A DNA stretch of 64,000 nt from Streptomonospora alba (GCF_000826685.1 NZ_JROO01000003.1:62001-126000); one strand, 5' to 3'. Positions 9,597 through 18,489 are shown, numbered from the stretch's first letter. A program made the numbers and translations. The notes: generated from the sequence alone by a model not told the origin.

Positions 9597-9711
9597 CGTC
9601 GGGCCACTCTAGACGACCCTGGGCCGCGCCCTGGCGGACGTCGGCGCGTAGCAGCCGTCACACTCGCCGACCACCGGGCTCCCTACGGCCGAACGCCGTG
9701 CGACCCCTGTT

Positions 9712-10536
9712 TCAGCCCGCTCGGGAAAACGCGGACGGCTCGCCCGACGGCCGACCGGATCCCGGCTCGGCGGGAAGCTCCACGTCGTGGCGCCCGGCGA
9801 TGAGCTCCTGAACACGGATCTTGGCCTTGATCAGCGGACGGCGGATGCGCAGGTCACGGCGGATCGCCTGGGCCAGCTTCGGCGAGCCGGGCGGGTAGCG
9901 CCAGCGCGCCCACGGCGACCCCGGCACCGCCAGGCGCACGGCCGCCACCACCGAGATCGCCGGCAGGAACACTCCGGTCAGCCCGGTCCAGATCTTGCCC
10001 TTGAGCAGGCTGACGACCGAACCGGCCAGGTTGATCAGCGCAAGCGCCAGCAGCCCCGCCTCGACCCAGGTCTGCCAGCCGCCGGGGCCCACGCTGTGCA
10101 GCCAGGTCCAGCCGAAGGGGCGCAACCCCGTCAGCAGCAGACCGGTCAGCGCGACGGCGACGAACACCGCGTCGACCGAGGCGCGGCCCTTCTCGTTCCA
10201 GTAGACGTCGCGCAGATGCAGGATGAGCGCGAACTCGTCGAGTACCAGCGCCGAGCCCAGCCCGAACAGCCCCGCGGCCACGGCGATCGGCACTCCCTGG
10301 CGGTCGGGGACCACCAGCGCCGCCACACCGCCGACCATCATCAGCCCCACACCGAAGACCACGTGGTGGATGTGCAGGCCGCCCGGTCGCAGATTGCCCG
10401 GCCACCAGCGGACCCCCGCGCGGATCATCCGCACGCTCATCCGGATCAGCAGGAAGCCGGCCACGAACGCGACGAAGAAGCAGAAGAGCGGCAGACGGCC
10501 CGTCGACACGACGGTGCTGCCGAACCAGTCGACCAT
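9712..10536 (-). CDS. Multi-pass integral membrane protein, function unknown
   Basis: Membrane protein of 274 aa with about six hydrophobic segments spread through residues 10-215 and a basic cytoplasmic tail. A histidine-rich GLHIHHVVFGVGL motif near residue 53 and an acidic VLDEFALILHLRDVYW segment near residue 100 are conserved in actinobacterial homologues as I remember them. The ATG at 10536 has GAGGAG 5 nt upstream. I know no function; the HIHH cluster could bind a metal. It is separated by 115 bp from the glucokinase on the same strand. Confidence 0.75.
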   Translation of the reverse strand: MVDWFGSTVVSTGRLPLFCFFVAFVAGFLLIRMSVRMIRAGVRWWPGNLRPGGLHIHHVVFGVGLMMVGGVAALVVPDRQGVPIAVAAGLFGLGSALVLDEFALILHLRDVYWNEKGRASVDAVFVAVALTGLLLTGLRPFGWTWLHSVGPGGWQTWVEAGLLALALINLAGSVVSLLKGKIWTGLTGVFLPAISVVAAVRLAVPGSPWARWRYPPGSPKLAQAIRRDLRIRRPLIKAKIRVQELIAGRHDVELPAEPGSGRPSGEPSAFSRAG

Positions 10537-10954
10537 CGGACTCCTCGAGTGCGATACCGGCCTGGGAGCAGAGGGGGTGAGGCCGCGTCCACACTACGTG
10601 GCACCGACCGAGCGGAGCACTTTCGCCACCGTGTACACAGGCCGAAGTCCGCGCGACAACGGGCGGCGGCCCGGACCGGTACACCCCTGAGGCCCCGTCG
10701 CGGCGGCTTGCATCGACTCCGGGTCCGCCAAAAACGCCTTCCACTCGTAAACAGGGAAGGAGATGTGCCCCTGCTCACGGTCCCGAGTGCCTCTGAGGTC
10801 GACTGCCGTGGGTGTTCGGCGCGCCTCGGGCCTCCGGTGCTGCCGCAACCGCCCTTCCGCCGTCCGGCGCGGGCGGCGCGCGGCCGAGCCCGTGCGCTCG
10901 GCCGCGCCCGAATGAACCCGAGTGGATCCCCGCCGGACGTCCGGGAACCGGCCG
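10537..10954. other. Intergenic, no gene supported
   Basis: This 418-bp stretch lies upstream of the membrane protein and downstream of the KamA gene, both leftward. A GGAAGGAG followed by GTG at 10765 opens a rightward frame, but it is Arg/Pro-rich and runs antisense into the KamA gene, so I do not call it. No clear terminator or operator is visible. Confidence 0.5.
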
Positions 10955-12319
10955 TCAGGGGTGGGCGGTGCCGACGAGAGCGGAGGCGTCCTCGCGCGGG
11001 CCCTGCTCATGGGGGAAGCGTGTCGCCCCGAGCGCGGGCTCCAGGTCGGACAGCCAGACGGCCTTCTCGTCATAGCGGGCGAAGAAGGGCTTGCCCACCA
11101 GTTCGGGGTCGCGCGCCTGGATGAAGTGGCACACGAACACCTTCTCGCCGGCGACCTCGGTGACGCCGTCGATGCACACCTTGCCCGGGGTGGCCGACAT
11201 GGAGGGGCCGCGCACGGTGCGGGCCAGGCCGGAGACGTTGGCGAAGGCGCCGCGGAAGATCTCGTAGGCCTCGGCCAGCGGGACGGCGAAGTAGTCCTGC
11301 GGGCCCGTGTCGCGCTCGACGAACATGTAGTAGGGCACCATGCCGTGGCGGACGTGGGTGCGCCACATGCTCTCCCAGACGGCCGAATCGTCGTTGATCG
11401 TGCGGATCAGCGGCGCCTGGGTGCGGATGACGGCCCCCGTGTCGCGGATGCGCCGCACCGCGTCCTGGACGAGGGCGGGCGCCATCTCGTTGGGGTGGGA
11501 GAAGTGCGCCATGAACGCCAGGTTCTTGCCCGAGGCGACGACCTGCTCGAACAGGCGCAGGGTGTCGTCGGCGTCGGGATCGGTGGTGAAGCGCTGCGGC
11601 CAGTAGCCCAGCGCCTTGGTCCCGATGCGGATGGACTCCAGGGTCTCCACGCCCAGCAGCGGCTCGATGTAGCGCCGCAGGACCGAGTCGCCCATGATCA
11701 TCGGGTCGCCGCCGGTGAACAGGACGCTGGTGACCTCGGGGTGGTGGTGCAGATACTCGACCAGGTGGTCGATCTCGCCGGAGGCGAACTTCAGGTCCGG
11801 TTCGCCCACGAACTGCGCCCAGCGGAAGCAGTAGGTGCAGTACGCGTGGCAGGTCTGTCCCTGCTTGGGGAAGAACAGCACGGTCTCGGAGTACTTGTGC
11901 TGCATGCCCTCCAGCGGGTCCGTGCCGTCGGCGGTGGGCACGTTGAGGTCCATCTGCCCGGCCGGATGGGGGTTCAGCCGGCCGCGGATCTCGTTGGCCG
12001 CGGTGTTGATCTCCTTGCGCGAGGCGTCCCGGCGCAGCAGGTCGGCCATCCGCGAGACGTCGGAGGAGGGCAGCATGTCCGCCTGGGGGAAGACCAGCCG
12101 GTAGATGGGGTCGGCCGGCGCGGCGTCCCAGTCGATCAGCTCGTCGACGACGTAGCTGTTGACCCGGAACGGCAGCACTGTGGCGACCGCACGGACCGCG
12201 AGGCGTTCAGCCTCGCCCAGCCCGGCGCGAGCCGTGAGCTCGTCCAGGTGTTTCGTCGTGTAGGCACGAAACCGACGTCCGGCGGACGGGGACGGTGCCG
12301 CGTCGTGCGTCAAGCTCAC
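10955..12319 (-). CDS. KamA-family radical SAM aminomutase-like enzyme, substrate uncertain
   Basis: Radical SAM enzyme of 454 aa related to lysine 2,3-aminomutase. The [4Fe-4S] cysteines 157, 161 and 164 lie in CHAYCTYCF, and a PLP-type lysine, Lys380, sits in ATPGKV. The lysine-recognition Asp of true lysine 2,3-aminomutase lies seven residues before the PLP lysine (in DAPGGGGK); here that position is Ser373 and the GGGG run is missing. It is therefore probably an aminomutase for another amino acid. No beta-lysine acetyltransferase gene is adjacent. The GTG start has AAAGGAG 5 nt upstream. Confidence 0.82.
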   Translation of the reverse strand: MSLTHDAAPSPSAGRRFRAYTTKHLDELTARAGLGEAERLAVRAVATVLPFRVNSYVVDELIDWDAAPADPIYRLVFPQADMLPSSDVSRMADLLRRDASRKEINTAANEIRGRLNPHPAGQMDLNVPTADGTDPLEGMQHKYSETVLFFPKQGQTCHAYCTYCFRWAQFVGEPDLKFASGEIDHLVEYLHHHPEVTSVLFTGGDPMIMGDSVLRRYIEPLLGVETLESIRIGTKALGYWPQRFTTDPDADDTLRLFEQVVASGKNLAFMAHFSHPNEMAPALVQDAVRRIRDTGAVIRTQAPLIRTINDDSAVWESMWRTHVRHGMVPYYMFVERDTGPQDYFAVPLAEAYEIFRGAFANVSGLARTVRGPSMSATPGKVCIDGVTEVAGEKVFVCHFIQARDPELVGKPFFARYDEKAVWLSDLEPALGATRFPHEQGPREDASALVGTAHP

Positions 12320-12710
12320 GTGTCTCCTTTCCTGGGGGCGACGACCCGCCGTGCGGGGGGAGCAGGGCAGGCGGTAGCCGGGGAGCCCGCGGTCGGCGAG
12401 CTTCCCTGGTAATCAGTCAGCGGGTTGTGCCGCCGGTCGGGGCGATCGGCCCGAACCGGGCGGAAAAGAGTCATACCCGAACCTGCGCGGTTCGTACCCG
12501 ATTTCCGGGCATCAACCGCTGATCAGGGCGTTTCGGGCGCGGTCGGCCGGTCCGCCCGCGGCGGCCGGCATCTCGCAGCGTAACGTGGACCGCGTACGGT
12601 CAGGTGCGCCCGTCCGCAGGACCGCCGCCGATCGCGGCCTACGGGCCTGCGCCCGCGGCGTTTCCGGAGGGGATCTGGCCCGTGCTTCCGGCAATCGATG
12701 GAGGGGACGG
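12320..12710. promoter_or_regulatory. Divergent control region of the KamA-like gene and plsX
   Basis: About 390 bp separates the two divergent genes. It contains an inverted repeat CGAACC-TGCGC-GGTTCG at 12478-12494, which could be an operator or a small hairpin. The frame upstream of the plsX start (12585-12710) is open but Arg-rich and is not part of the conserved protein. No other gene is visible. Confidence 0.35.
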
Positions 12711-13817
12711 GTGAGCACACCCCAGACAGGCGTCCGCAGCGTGCACAGCGGACCGGTCATCGCCCTGGACGCCATGGGCGGCGACCACGGTCCGCAGGAG
12801 GCGGTCCGGGGAGCCGTGCGGGCGGTGCGCGAGCACGGGCTGCGTGTGGTGATGGTGGGCAGGCGCCCCGAGCTCGTGCGGCTGCTGGCCGAGGAGGACG
12901 CGGCGGGCGCCATTCCGATCGTGCACGCCGAGGACGCGCTGGCGATGCACGAGGGCGCGCTGGCGAGCTGGCGCCGACCGCGTTCCAGCGTCGCCGTGGC
13001 CTGCAAACTCATCCGGCAGGGTGAGGCCAGCGCGCTGGTGTCGGCGGGATCGACCGGCGGTGTTGTCGCCACCTCGACAGTGCGGCTGCGCACCCAGCAG
13101 GGCATCATGCGCCCGGCCCTGGCCGTGTCGCTGCCCACCCGCCCCGGTCCCACCGTCCTGCTCGACGCCGGCGCCAACGCCGACGCCAAACCCGAGATGC
13201 TGGTGCAGTTCGCCCACCTCGGCGCCGCCTACGCCCGCAGCGCCTTCGGCGTGGAGAACCCCAGGGTGGCGATGCTCACCATCGGCGCGGAGCCGGGCAA
13301 GGGGAACCGCCTGGCCCGCAAGACCGCGGAGCTGCTCACCGCGGCGGCCGCCCAGGCGCCGCAGGCCCAGCGGCTGGACTTCCGCGGCAACGTGGAGGGC
13401 CACGACCTGCTGGCGGGCGAGGTCGACGTCGTGGTCACCGACGGGTTCACCGGCAACGTGGCGCTGAAATCGGTCGAAGGCGCCGTGCGCTTCACCATGG
13501 ACGCCGTCGCCGAGGCGATGACCTCCAGCACCGCGGCCAAGGCCGGCTCGCTCCTGCAGCGCAAGGCCCTGCGGGAACTCCGCGGCCGGCTGGACAGCGA
13601 CACCTACGGCGGCGCCGTGCTGCTGGGCCTCAACGGCAGCGTGGTCATCTCCCACGGCGCCAGCCGCGGGCCGGCCGTCGAGCGGGCCTGCCGACTCGCC
13701 CACGACCTGACCGCAGGGGGCATCGGCGAGGAGGTCCGCAGCCGGGTGCAGTCCGGCGCGCGCTCGGCGCGGCGGCAGCGCCTGGGACCGGGCGGGGAGG
13801 AGCAGCCCGCCGGCTAG
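12711..13817 (+). CDS. plsX: Phosphate acyltransferase PlsX
   Basis: Acyl-ACP:phosphate acyltransferase of 368 aa, which makes acyl-phosphate for phosphatidic acid synthesis at the membrane. Family blocks visible are ALDAMGGDHGP near the N-terminus, SAGSTGGVVA, LDAGAN, NVEGHD and VTDGFTGNVALKS. I start it at GTG 12711 because GGAGGGG lies 4 nt upstream and homology begins just after; the open frame extends 42 codons further but looks non-coding. Its usual partners rpmF and fabH are not adjacent here. The last 20 residues are a low-complexity basic/Gly tail. Confidence 0.9.
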   Translation: MSTPQTGVRSVHSGPVIALDAMGGDHGPQEAVRGAVRAVREHGLRVVMVGRRPELVRLLAEEDAAGAIPIVHAEDALAMHEGALASWRRPRSSVAVACKLIRQGEASALVSAGSTGGVVATSTVRLRTQQGIMRPALAVSLPTRPGPTVLLDAGANADAKPEMLVQFAHLGAAYARSAFGVENPRVAMLTIGAEPGKGNRLARKTAELLTAAAAQAPQAQRLDFRGNVEGHDLLAGEVDVVVTDGFTGNVALKSVEGAVRFTMDAVAEAMTSSTAAKAGSLLQRKALRELRGRLDSDTYGGAVLLGLNGSVVISHGASRGPAVERACRLAHDLTAGGIGEEVRSRVQSGARSARRQRLGPGGEEQPAG

Positions 13818-13874
13818 CGGAGCCTGGGCGCCCGGGCCCGTGGAGAACCGAACACGGGCGGTTTAGCAGCTCGG

Positions 13875-13880
13875 TAGGCT
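13875..13880 (+). promoter_or_regulatory. -10 box of argS, probable leaderless transcript
   Basis: TAGGCT ends 6 nt before the argS ATG at 13887 and no Shine-Dalgarno sequence intervenes, so transcription probably starts at or next to the start codon. Confidence 0.55.
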
Positions 13881-13886
13881 TACACC

Positions 13887-15620
13887 ATGGCCGCCCCGCA
13901 GGAGATCCTCGCAACACGGGTCCAGTCCGCACTCGGCGCCGCGCTCGGCGCCGAATTCGCCGAGACCGACCCCGTCATCCGTCCGTCCCAGTTCGCCGAC
14001 TACCAGGCCAACGCCGCCCTGGCACTGGCCAAGCGCCTCGGCCGGGCACCGCGCGACGTCGCCGCCGACATCGTCGCGCAGCTGGACGTCGATGACATGT
14101 GCCGCCAGGTCGAGATCAGCGGCCCCGGCTTCGTCAACCTGACACTGCGCGAGGACTGGATCGCCGCGCAGGCCCAGGAGCTGCTGAACGACCCGCGAGC
14201 GGGCGTGCCGCAGCAGGAGTCCGAGACCGTCGCGATCGACTACTCGGCGCCCAACGTGGCCAAGGAGATGCACGTCGGCCACCTGCGCACCACCGTCGTG
14301 GGCGACGCCCTGGTGCGCGTGCTGGAGGCCCTGGGCCACGACGTGGTCCGCCAGAACCACATCGGCGACTGGGGCACCCCCTTCGGCATGCTGATCGAGC
14401 ACCTGCTCGACGTCGGCGAGGGCTCGGCCGAGGCCGAGCTCGTCAAAACCGACCCCAACGCCTTCTACCAGGCCGCGCGCGAGCAGTTCGACGGCTCCGC
14501 GGAGTTCGCGGCGCGGGCGCGCAAGCGCGTCGTCGACCTCCAGGCGGGCGACGCCGAGACCCTGCGGCTCTGGCGGGAGCTGGTCGAGCTCTCCACGGTC
14601 TACTTCAACCGCATCTACGACAAGCTCGACGTCACGCTCACCGACGCCGACCTCGCCGGCGAGAGCAAGTACAACGACATGCTGCCCGGCATCTGCGACG
14701 AGCTGGAGCGCGAGGGGATCGCCGAGATCAGCGACGGCGCGCTGTGCGTCTTCCTCGAAGGCTTCACCGGGCGCGAAGGCAAGCCGGTGCCGCTGATCGT
14801 GCGCAAGAGCGACGGCGGCTACGGCTACGGCACCACCGACCTCGCCACGGTCAAGTACCGGGTCGAGCATCTGGGCGCCCGGCGCCTGCTCTACGTCATC
14901 GGCGCCCCGCAGTCCCTGCACCTGCGCATGGTGTGGGAGACCGCGCGCAAGGCGGGCTGGCTGCCCGAGGACGTCGAGCCCGTCCACGTGCAGATCGGCA
15001 ACGTGCTGGGCGCGGACGGCAAGATCCTGCGCACCCGCAGCGGCAAGCCGATCCGGCTCGTCGAGCTGCTGGACGAGGCGATCGAGCGCGCGGCCAAGGT
15101 GGTCGCCGACAACCGCCCGGACCTGGACGAGGACACGCGTGCCGGCATCGCCCGCGAGGTCGGCATCGGCGCCGTGAAGTACGCCGACCTCTCGGTTTCG
15201 CACGACTCCGAGTACGTCTTCGACTTCGACCGGATGCTTGCGCTCAACGGCAACACCGGGCCCTACCTGCAGTACGCGACGGCGCGCATCCGCTCGATCT
15301 TCCGCAAGGGCGGCGTGGACCCGACCGCCGCCGCGGGCCCGGTGGCGGTCACCGAGCCCGCCGAACGCGAACTGGCGCTGGCGCTGCTGGGCTTCGGTCC
15401 GGCTGTGGCCACCGTCGGGGCGACGCTGGAGCCGCACCGGCTGTGCGCCTACCTTTTCGAGCTCGCGCAGGCGTTCACCGGGTTCTTCGAGCACTGCCCG
15501 GTGCTGCAGGCCGAGGACCCGGCGGTGCGCGACTCCCGCTTCGCACTGATCGCGACCACGCTGCGCACCCTGGAGACCGGGCTGAACCTGCTGGGTGTAC
15601 GGGCGCCGGAGCAGATGTAA
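13887..15620 (+). CDS. argS: Arginyl-tRNA synthetase
   Basis: Class I aminoacyl-tRNA synthetase of 577 aa that charges tRNA-Arg. The N-terminal Add1 domain occupies about residues 1-90, the HIGH motif appears as HVGH (129-132) in YSAPNVAKEMHVGHLRTT, the catalytic core follows, and the C-terminal DALR anticodon-binding domain ends with LNLLGVRAPEQM. Length and architecture are normal. It lies 69 bp downstream of plsX with its own TANNNT box and is followed by a strong hairpin terminator. Confidence 0.96.
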   Translation: MAAPQEILATRVQSALGAALGAEFAETDPVIRPSQFADYQANAALALAKRLGRAPRDVAADIVAQLDVDDMCRQVEISGPGFVNLTLREDWIAAQAQELLNDPRAGVPQQESETVAIDYSAPNVAKEMHVGHLRTTVVGDALVRVLEALGHDVVRQNHIGDWGTPFGMLIEHLLDVGEGSAEAELVKTDPNAFYQAAREQFDGSAEFAARARKRVVDLQAGDAETLRLWRELVELSTVYFNRIYDKLDVTLTDADLAGESKYNDMLPGICDELEREGIAEISDGALCVFLEGFTGREGKPVPLIVRKSDGGYGYGTTDLATVKYRVEHLGARRLLYVIGAPQSLHLRMVWETARKAGWLPEDVEPVHVQIGNVLGADGKILRTRSGKPIRLVELLDEAIERAAKVVADNRPDLDEDTRAGIAREVGIGAVKYADLSVSHDSEYVFDFDRMLALNGNTGPYLQYATARIRSIFRKGGVDPTAAAGPVAVTEPAERELALALLGFGPAVATVGATLEPHRLCAYLFELAQAFTGFFEHCPVLQAEDPAVRDSRFALIATTLRTLETGLNLLGVRAPEQM

Positions 15621-15643
15621 GGGCAGCCGGAGGCCGTGGGGAC

Positions 15644-15672
15644 GGGGCGCTCGCGCATTGCGCGGGCGCCCC
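15644..15672 (+). terminator. Rho-independent-like terminator after argS
   Basis: A 13-bp GC-rich stem (one G-T pair) closes a 3-nt ATT loop 23 nt after the argS stop. No long T tract follows, as is common in high-GC actinobacteria. It may also protect against read-through from the convergent CBM2 gene. Confidence 0.7.
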
Positions 15673-15852
15673 TCCGCTTGCCGGGACCGGTCCCCGCCAC
15701 TCCGGCCACGCGCCGCGGTCGGCGCACGCGCATCGCGATGCCGGCATGGCCGCGGCCGCTGCGACGACCGCCCCGGGGACCCGGAGGGGCGCACCCGGCT
15801 CCGGGCCGCGCTTGGGCCGATCGAGCCGCTTCGCGAACCGGCGGGCGCCGCC

Positions 15853-16638
15853 TCAGCTCGCGGAGCAGCTGACCGAGGGCCGGCCGTTGTCGCCGTCGTG
15901 CTTGCCGACGAATCCGAAGCCCGCGCTCTGGCCCGCGGACAGGGAGCCGTTGCGGCCGGCGTCGGTGGCGGTGTAGGTGCCTCCCCCGCCGGAGACGTCG
16001 GCGTTCCACGCTTCCTCGATGGTCTGGCCGTCGGGGAACGCGATGGTCACCGTCCAGCCGCTGATCGACGCGTCGGCCCTCACCGTGACCCTGGCCTGGA
16101 AGCCGGAGGACCACTCGTTGGGGACCGAGTAGCCGGCCTCGCATCCTCCGCCCGAATCCGGCCCGGAGCCGCCCGCGGAGTCCGGGCCGTTTCCGTCGCC
16201 CCTGTCGCCGCCGGGCCCCGCGCCGTCAGGGCCTCCGCGCCCGTCGGGCCCTTCGCTCCCCAGAGCACCGTCCCCGCCGTCGTCGCCGTCTCCCCCGTCG
16301 TCCTGCTGCGATTCCCCGGCTTCCTCCTGGGGCTCCTCGGATTCCTCGTTCTCCGGAGGCGCCGAAGGGGCCTGCGCCTCCGCCGAGGACTCCTGCTCGC
16401 CGTCGGCGACAGGAGCGTCGGCGGGGCCGGAACTCGTCGCGGGTGCGGGAGGAGGCGGGTCGCCCACGCCGACCCGGGTGTCGTCGCCGCTGAGCGCCAT
16501 CCCCGTGATGAGCACGCCGCTGCAGGCCAGAGCGGCGGCCAGGGCGCCGACCGCGAGCACGCGGCGCTTGCGACGCTCCCGCCTGCGCCGAGCGGTCCGC
16601 GTGAGAACGGGGCCGGCGTCGGACGTGTCGCTGCTCAT
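15853..16638 (-). CDS. Membrane-anchored protein with C-terminal cellulose-binding module (CBM2)
   Basis: Protein of 261 aa. A basic cytoplasmic N-terminus (TARRRRERRKRR) is followed by one transmembrane segment (about residues 28-50), an acidic Gly/Asp/Glu/Pro linker (about 55-165) and a C-terminal CBM2. The module shows the family pattern: flanking cysteines, NEWSSGFQARVTV, ISGWTVTIAFPDGQTIEEAWN and LSAGQSAGFGFVG. It would be displayed on the cell surface and could bind cellulose, chitin or another glycan; there is no catalytic domain. Its N-terminal half and upstream leader are shared with the next gene, indicating tandem duplication. Confidence 0.85.
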   Translation of the reverse strand: MSSDTSDAGPVLTRTARRRRERRKRRVLAVGALAAALACSGVLITGMALSGDDTRVGVGDPPPPAPATSSGPADAPVADGEQESSAEAQAPSAPPENEESEEPQEEAGESQQDDGGDGDDGGDGALGSEGPDGRGGPDGAGPGGDRGDGNGPDSAGGSGPDSGGGCEAGYSVPNEWSSGFQARVTVRADASISGWTVTIAFPDGQTIEEAWNADVSGGGGTYTATDAGRNGSLSAGQSAGFGFVGKHDGDNGRPSVSCSAS

Positions 16639-16711
16639 AGGGATCGCTGACCTCTCGAGGGTGGGAGCGCCCGCGCCGGTTACATCGAGTGCTGGGTCAC
16701 GCGGCCACGGG

Positions 16712-16726
16712 CCACATAAGGGTACA
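16712..16726 (-). promoter_or_regulatory. Conserved upstream element, copy 1
   Basis: Read leftward this contains TGTACCCTTATGTGG, starting about 74 nt before the CBM2-protein ATG. A near-identical element occupies the same place before the paralogue, so it is a candidate promoter or operator core. Confidence 0.45.
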
Positions 16727-16836
16727 ACGCAGTCATTTCACACCAAGGCGGACTGCCGTGCCGGATCCGGCCACCGCCACGAAGCGCCGCCGACCGGCAC
16801 CGGCGGGCTCGTCCGGCTCGGGCGGTCGACCGGTGG

Positions 16837-17466
16837 CTAGAAGGGGTAGTCGGCGTACTCGTCCACGTCGGTGCCGTCGGGGGACTCGGGGGTGTTCCAG
16901 GCGTCCCCGTCGCCTTCGTCCCGGTCGTCGTGGTCGGCGCCGCCCTCCTGCCACGGCGGCCGCCCGCGCCCGTCCCGGTCGTACCGGTCATACCGGTCAT
17001 ACCGGTCGTCGTCGGGCCAGTCTCCTCTGCCGGAGGGGCCCGCGCTCCCGTCGTCCTCGTCGCCGTCGTCGTCAGCGCCCTGCTGCCGGCCCTCGCCGCC
17101 ACCGGATGGGGCGCCGCCGCCGGCGCCTCCGCCCGATGAACCGCCGTCGTCCGGTTCGTCCTGGGGCTGCTGCGAGGACGCGGGAGCCGCTGTAGGAGCG
17201 GCCGCCTCCGCCGTGGTCTGCCGCTCGCCCTCCACCACGGGCGAATCCGTCGGGCCGGCGCTCATACCGCCCGGCGGCGGAGGGTCGTCCACGCCCACCT
17301 CGCTGCCCTCGCCGCTCAGCGCCAGGCCCATGGCGAGCACGCCGCCGAAGGCCAGACCGGCCGTGAGCGTGCTCGCCGCGAAGAGGAGGCGCGTGCGGCG
17401 CCGCTCCCGCCTGCGCCGAGCGGTCCGGGTGAGGACGGCCTCGGAGCCGTGAGTGTCGCTGCTCAT
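16837..17466 (-). CDS. Membrane-anchored acidic low-complexity protein, paralogue lacking CBM2
   Basis: Protein of 209 aa starting at ATG 17466 (MSSDTHGSEAVLTRTARRRRERR), which matches the start of the adjacent CBM2 protein. The same basic N-terminus, single transmembrane segment and DDPPPP linker follow, but the C-terminal half is Gly/Asp-rich, with a DRYDRYDRYDR repeat near residue 165, and ends in DEYADYPF. The carbohydrate-binding module is absent. The longer open frame upstream to 17673 is non-coding. It probably arose by duplication with loss or replacement of the C-terminal domain. Function is unknown; a cell-wall role is only suggested by the sister gene. Confidence 0.7.
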   Translation of the reverse strand: MSSDTHGSEAVLTRTARRRRERRRTRLLFAASTLTAGLAFGGVLAMGLALSGEGSEVGVDDPPPPGGMSAGPTDSPVVEGERQTTAEAAAPTAAPASSQQPQDEPDDGGSSGGGAGGGAPSGGGEGRQQGADDDGDEDDGSAGPSGRGDWPDDDRYDRYDRYDRDGRGRPPWQEGGADHDDRDEGDGDAWNTPESPDGTDVDEYADYPF

Positions 17467-17871
17467 ACGGGTCGCTGACTTGTCGGGGATGGGCGCACCG
17501 GCGCCGGTTCCCTCGTGTGCAGGGGGTCCCACGGCGCCCACGCCCCACAAGGGTACAGCGCGGACATCCCCGAGCAATGCGGACCATAGGGCCGGATCAG
17601 GCCGCTCCGCGCCCCGGCCGGATGCGTGGAGCGCCACCGCCCGCATCGCAGCGGCGTGTGAGTAATACGACAACGGCCGAGGTGAAAGACGACCGAAAGC
17701 GGCCTTTCACCACGTGCCGATACCCCTTGACCGTCCCGGACGGGCGGAGGGGAGCCGTGTCTGCACCGCGGATCGCGCACGCGCCACCTGCGGCGCACCC
17801 CCAGGAGCGGTGCCGACCGGCATCGAAACGGGATATTAGCCTGAGAGAGACCAAACGAGGGGAAAGCAGAC
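17467..17871. promoter_or_regulatory. Control region between the acidic membrane protein and yceI
   Basis: This 405-bp divergent region holds the second copy of the conserved element (17544-17560, TGTACCCTTGTGGGG read leftward). It also has an inverted repeat GGTGAAAG (17681-17688) / CTTTCACC (17704-17711), and a TAGCCT -10 candidate at 17837-17842 ahead of the YceI gene, whose ATG follows a GAGGGGAAAG ribosome site. No additional gene is seen. Confidence 0.5.
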
Positions 17872-18489
17872 ATGAACCCACTCCCGCCTGAGGGCTACGA
17901 CTTCGGTCCCGCGCCGGGCCATTGGCACCTGGATCCCATCCATTCGTGCCTCATCTTCGTCGCCCGGTATCTGCGCTTCGGCCGGGTGCAGGGAACGTTC
18001 AGCGACGCCAAGGGCGCCGTCATGGTGGCCGAGGACCCCCTGCAGTCCAAGGTCGACGTCAGCATCCGCGCGGCCTCGGTCAACACCGGTGTGCAAGCCC
18101 GCGACGACCACCTGCGGTCGCCGGACTTCCTGGACGTGGAGACTTACCCCGAGATCCGGTTCACCAGCACCCGGATCGAGGAGCGCTCACTGCAGAAGCG
18201 CACCTTCTACCTGCACGGCGATCTGACGATCCACGGCACCACGCTGCCGGTCACCTTGGAATGCCAGTGGGCGGGCGAGGCTCCCGACTACGCGAACCCG
18301 GAGGACACCTACGGCCACTTCTTCGCCGGCAACACCCAGATCCGGCTGTCCGACTTCGGCATGGGCGACGGCGGCCCCGTGCCCTGGGGCGGGCGCCTGG
18401 TCGGCGACACGATCGACATCGTCCTGGAACTCCGCGTCCAGGACACCGACCCCATCCACTTCCTGCGCTCCATCGGCCACGTCGCCTGA
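17872..18489 (+). CDS. YceI family lipocalin-like protein
   Basis: YceI-domain protein of 205 aa. The family blocks are evident: the opening W-x-L-D-P-IHS (WHLDPIHSCLIF), the central VDVSIRAASVNTGVQARDDHLRSPDFLDVETYPEIRF region and the closing D-x-I-D-I-V-L-E. YceI proteins form a beta-barrel that binds isoprenoid or other amphipathic lipids. There is no signal peptide, so this one is cytoplasmic, as for many actinobacterial members. It stands alone in its transcription unit. Confidence 0.88.
   Translation: MNPLPPEGYDFGPAPGHWHLDPIHSCLIFVARYLRFGRVQGTFSDAKGAVMVAEDPLQSKVDVSIRAASVNTGVQARDDHLRSPDFLDVETYPEIRFTSTRIEERSLQKRTFYLHGDLTIHGTTLPVTLECQWAGEAPDYANPEDTYGHFFAGNTQIRLSDFGMGDGGPVPWGGRLVGDTIDIVLELRVQDTDPIHFLRSIGHVA

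Noticed and set aside
10765-11124. Rightward frame with GGAAGGAG and GTG start
   Set aside because: It is Arg/Pro-rich, runs antisense into the KamA gene and shows no recognisable protein features.
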